NCBI GenBank assembly: GCA_963839645.1
Contig: CAWIVZ010000008.1
Coordinates: 1,178,001-1,242,000, forward strand
From: PALSA-911 sp963839645
GTDB lineage: Bacteria > Pseudomonadota > Alphaproteobacteria > Acetobacterales > Acetobacteraceae
Reading direction: 5' to 3'
DNA length: 64,000 nucleotides
Part shown: positions 63,376 through 64,000 of the stretch, piece after piece
How the letters are laid out: each line of letters starts with the position of its first letter
How positions within the stretch are numbered: position 1 is the first letter of the stretch
The notes under the pieces: generated by a model
The model's input: only the letters and a program-made list of their open reading frames with translations
What the model was told of the DNA's origin: nothing
Databases searched by the model: none
Made by a program: the position numbers and the translations under genes

Positions 63376-64000
63376 GTGACCTACACGGAACTGCAGGCCG
63401 CCAGTGCGTTCTCCTTCCTGCGCGGCGCGTCCAGGGCGGAGGAGTTGGCCGCCACCGCCGCCGTTCTCGGCATCGAGGCCATCGGCATCGCCGACCGCAA
63501 CACGGTGGCCGGCGTGGTGCGCGCGCATGACGCCGCCAAGCAGGTCGGCATCCGCCTGCTGCCCGGTGCGCGGCTGGTGTTTCGCGACGGCACGCCCGAC
63601 CTGCTCTGCTACCCCACCGACCGCGCCGCCTGGGGCCGGCTGACGAAGCTGCTGACCAAAGGCAAAGGCCGCGCCCGGCACGGCGACGGTTCCGAGATCG
63701 CGCGCGCCACCAACCGCTGCCTGCTGGACTACGCCGACCTGCTCGAACACGGTGCCGGCCAGGCGCTGCTGGTGGTGCCGCCGCATCGCCTCGACACCGG
63801 ATTCCAAGCAGCCATCGACCGGATCGCCACGGATTTTCCCGCCGCCGGCATCGCCGCCAGCCGGCGCCATCGCGGCGACGATGCACGCCGGCTGCGGGCG
63901 CTGGACCGGATGAAGCTGCCCATGCTCGCGACCAACGACGTGCTCTATCACGCGCCCGAGCGCCGCCCGCTGCAGGATGCGCTGACCGCCATCCGCCTCG
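63376..64000 (+). CDS. dnaE2: error-prone DNA polymerase DnaE2 (partial, runs off the window)
   Basis: C-family translesion polymerase, third member of the mutasome operon. GTG 63376 starts VTYTELQAASAFSFLRGASR, then AATAAVLGIEAIGIADRNTV and AGVVRAHDAAKQVGIRLLPG, the usual DnaE2 PHP-domain opening. The frame is open to the right edge, 208 codons. The start codon is preceded by palindrome E3 rather than a Shine-Dalgarno. Only the PHP-containing N-terminus is visible; the polymerase motifs lie beyond 64000. Confidence 0.88.
   Translation, partial: MTYTELQAASAFSFLRGASRAEELAATAAVLGIEAIGIADRNTVAGVVRAHDAAKQVGIRLLPGARLVFRDGTPDLLCYPTDRAAWGRLTKLLTKGKGRARHGDGSEIARATNRCLLDYADLLEHGAGQALLVVPPHRLDTGFQAAIDRIATDFPAAGIAASRRHRGDDARRLRALDRMKLPMLATNDVLYHAPERRPLQDALTAIRL

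Overview
The window looks like a chromosomal segment of a high-GC alphaproteobacterium, most likely of the Acetobacteraceae/Rhodospirillales. The support is gene order: a complete mraZ-to-lpxC division and cell wall (dcw) cluster followed by bamD-recN-ligA, a carA-carB-greA-ilvA block, a yqeY-dnaG-rpoD block, an imuA-imuB-dnaE2 mutasome, and a LexA-type GAAC-N7-GAAC box of the alphaproteobacterial kind. No database search was possible, so family names rest on recognised motifs and gene order.

Layout. 1-3.2 kb is an accessory edge. It holds two adjacent genes sharing a Gly-rich leader (a small protein and an AAA+ ATPase cut by an in-frame TAA), a decayed SnoaL-like gene, a family-specific hypothetical gene with a near-consensus promoter placed at its ATG, and a secreted NTF2-like protein. 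3.2-11 kb (mostly minus strand) holds a TauD-type dioxygenase, ilvA, greA, carB, carA and a small HTH gene. 11-16 kb (plus) holds yqeY, dnaG, rpoD and a GNAT protein. 16-31 kb is metabolic and accessory: a PhyH dioxygenase divergent from an SDR, a TPP-enzyme alpha/beta pair with a class III CoA-transferase and an enoyl-CoA hydratase, a PEP-CTERM protein, AsmA, a fused 5-oxoprolinase, and a VOC protein. 30.4-32.6 kb has a TerB/J-domain protein, AmpD and the RNase P RNA. 32.7-54.3 kb is dcw plus lpxC, preceded by five 10-bp-phased MraZ boxes. 54.4-59.1 kb is bamD, recN and ligA, then a flippase, then the SOS cassette to the right edge.

The dcw genes run from peptidoglycan precursor synthesis (MurE/F/D/C/B, Ddl, MraY, MurG) to divisome assembly (FtsL/I/W/Q/A/Z), mostly with 4-bp ATGA overlaps, so they are probably one transcription unit under MraZ. 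That overlap chain is broken only by a ~270-bp nested palindrome between ftsW and murG. Copies of the same architecture sit at 18.03-18.22 kb and 63.13-63.37 kb, and half copies at 4.2 and 16.15 kb. This mirrored hairpin family is one of the two most unusual features. The other is the shared-leader cassette at the left end.

Many essential genes (carB, carA, dnaG, rpoD, murD, mraY, ftsA and others) carry single-base frameshifts, mostly one extra base and often G or C. Downstream protein continues intact in the next frame. These are best read as assembly or sequencing errors, so the affected genes are annotated as whole CDSs with the break noted. The breaks are strongly concentrated in 2-16 kb.
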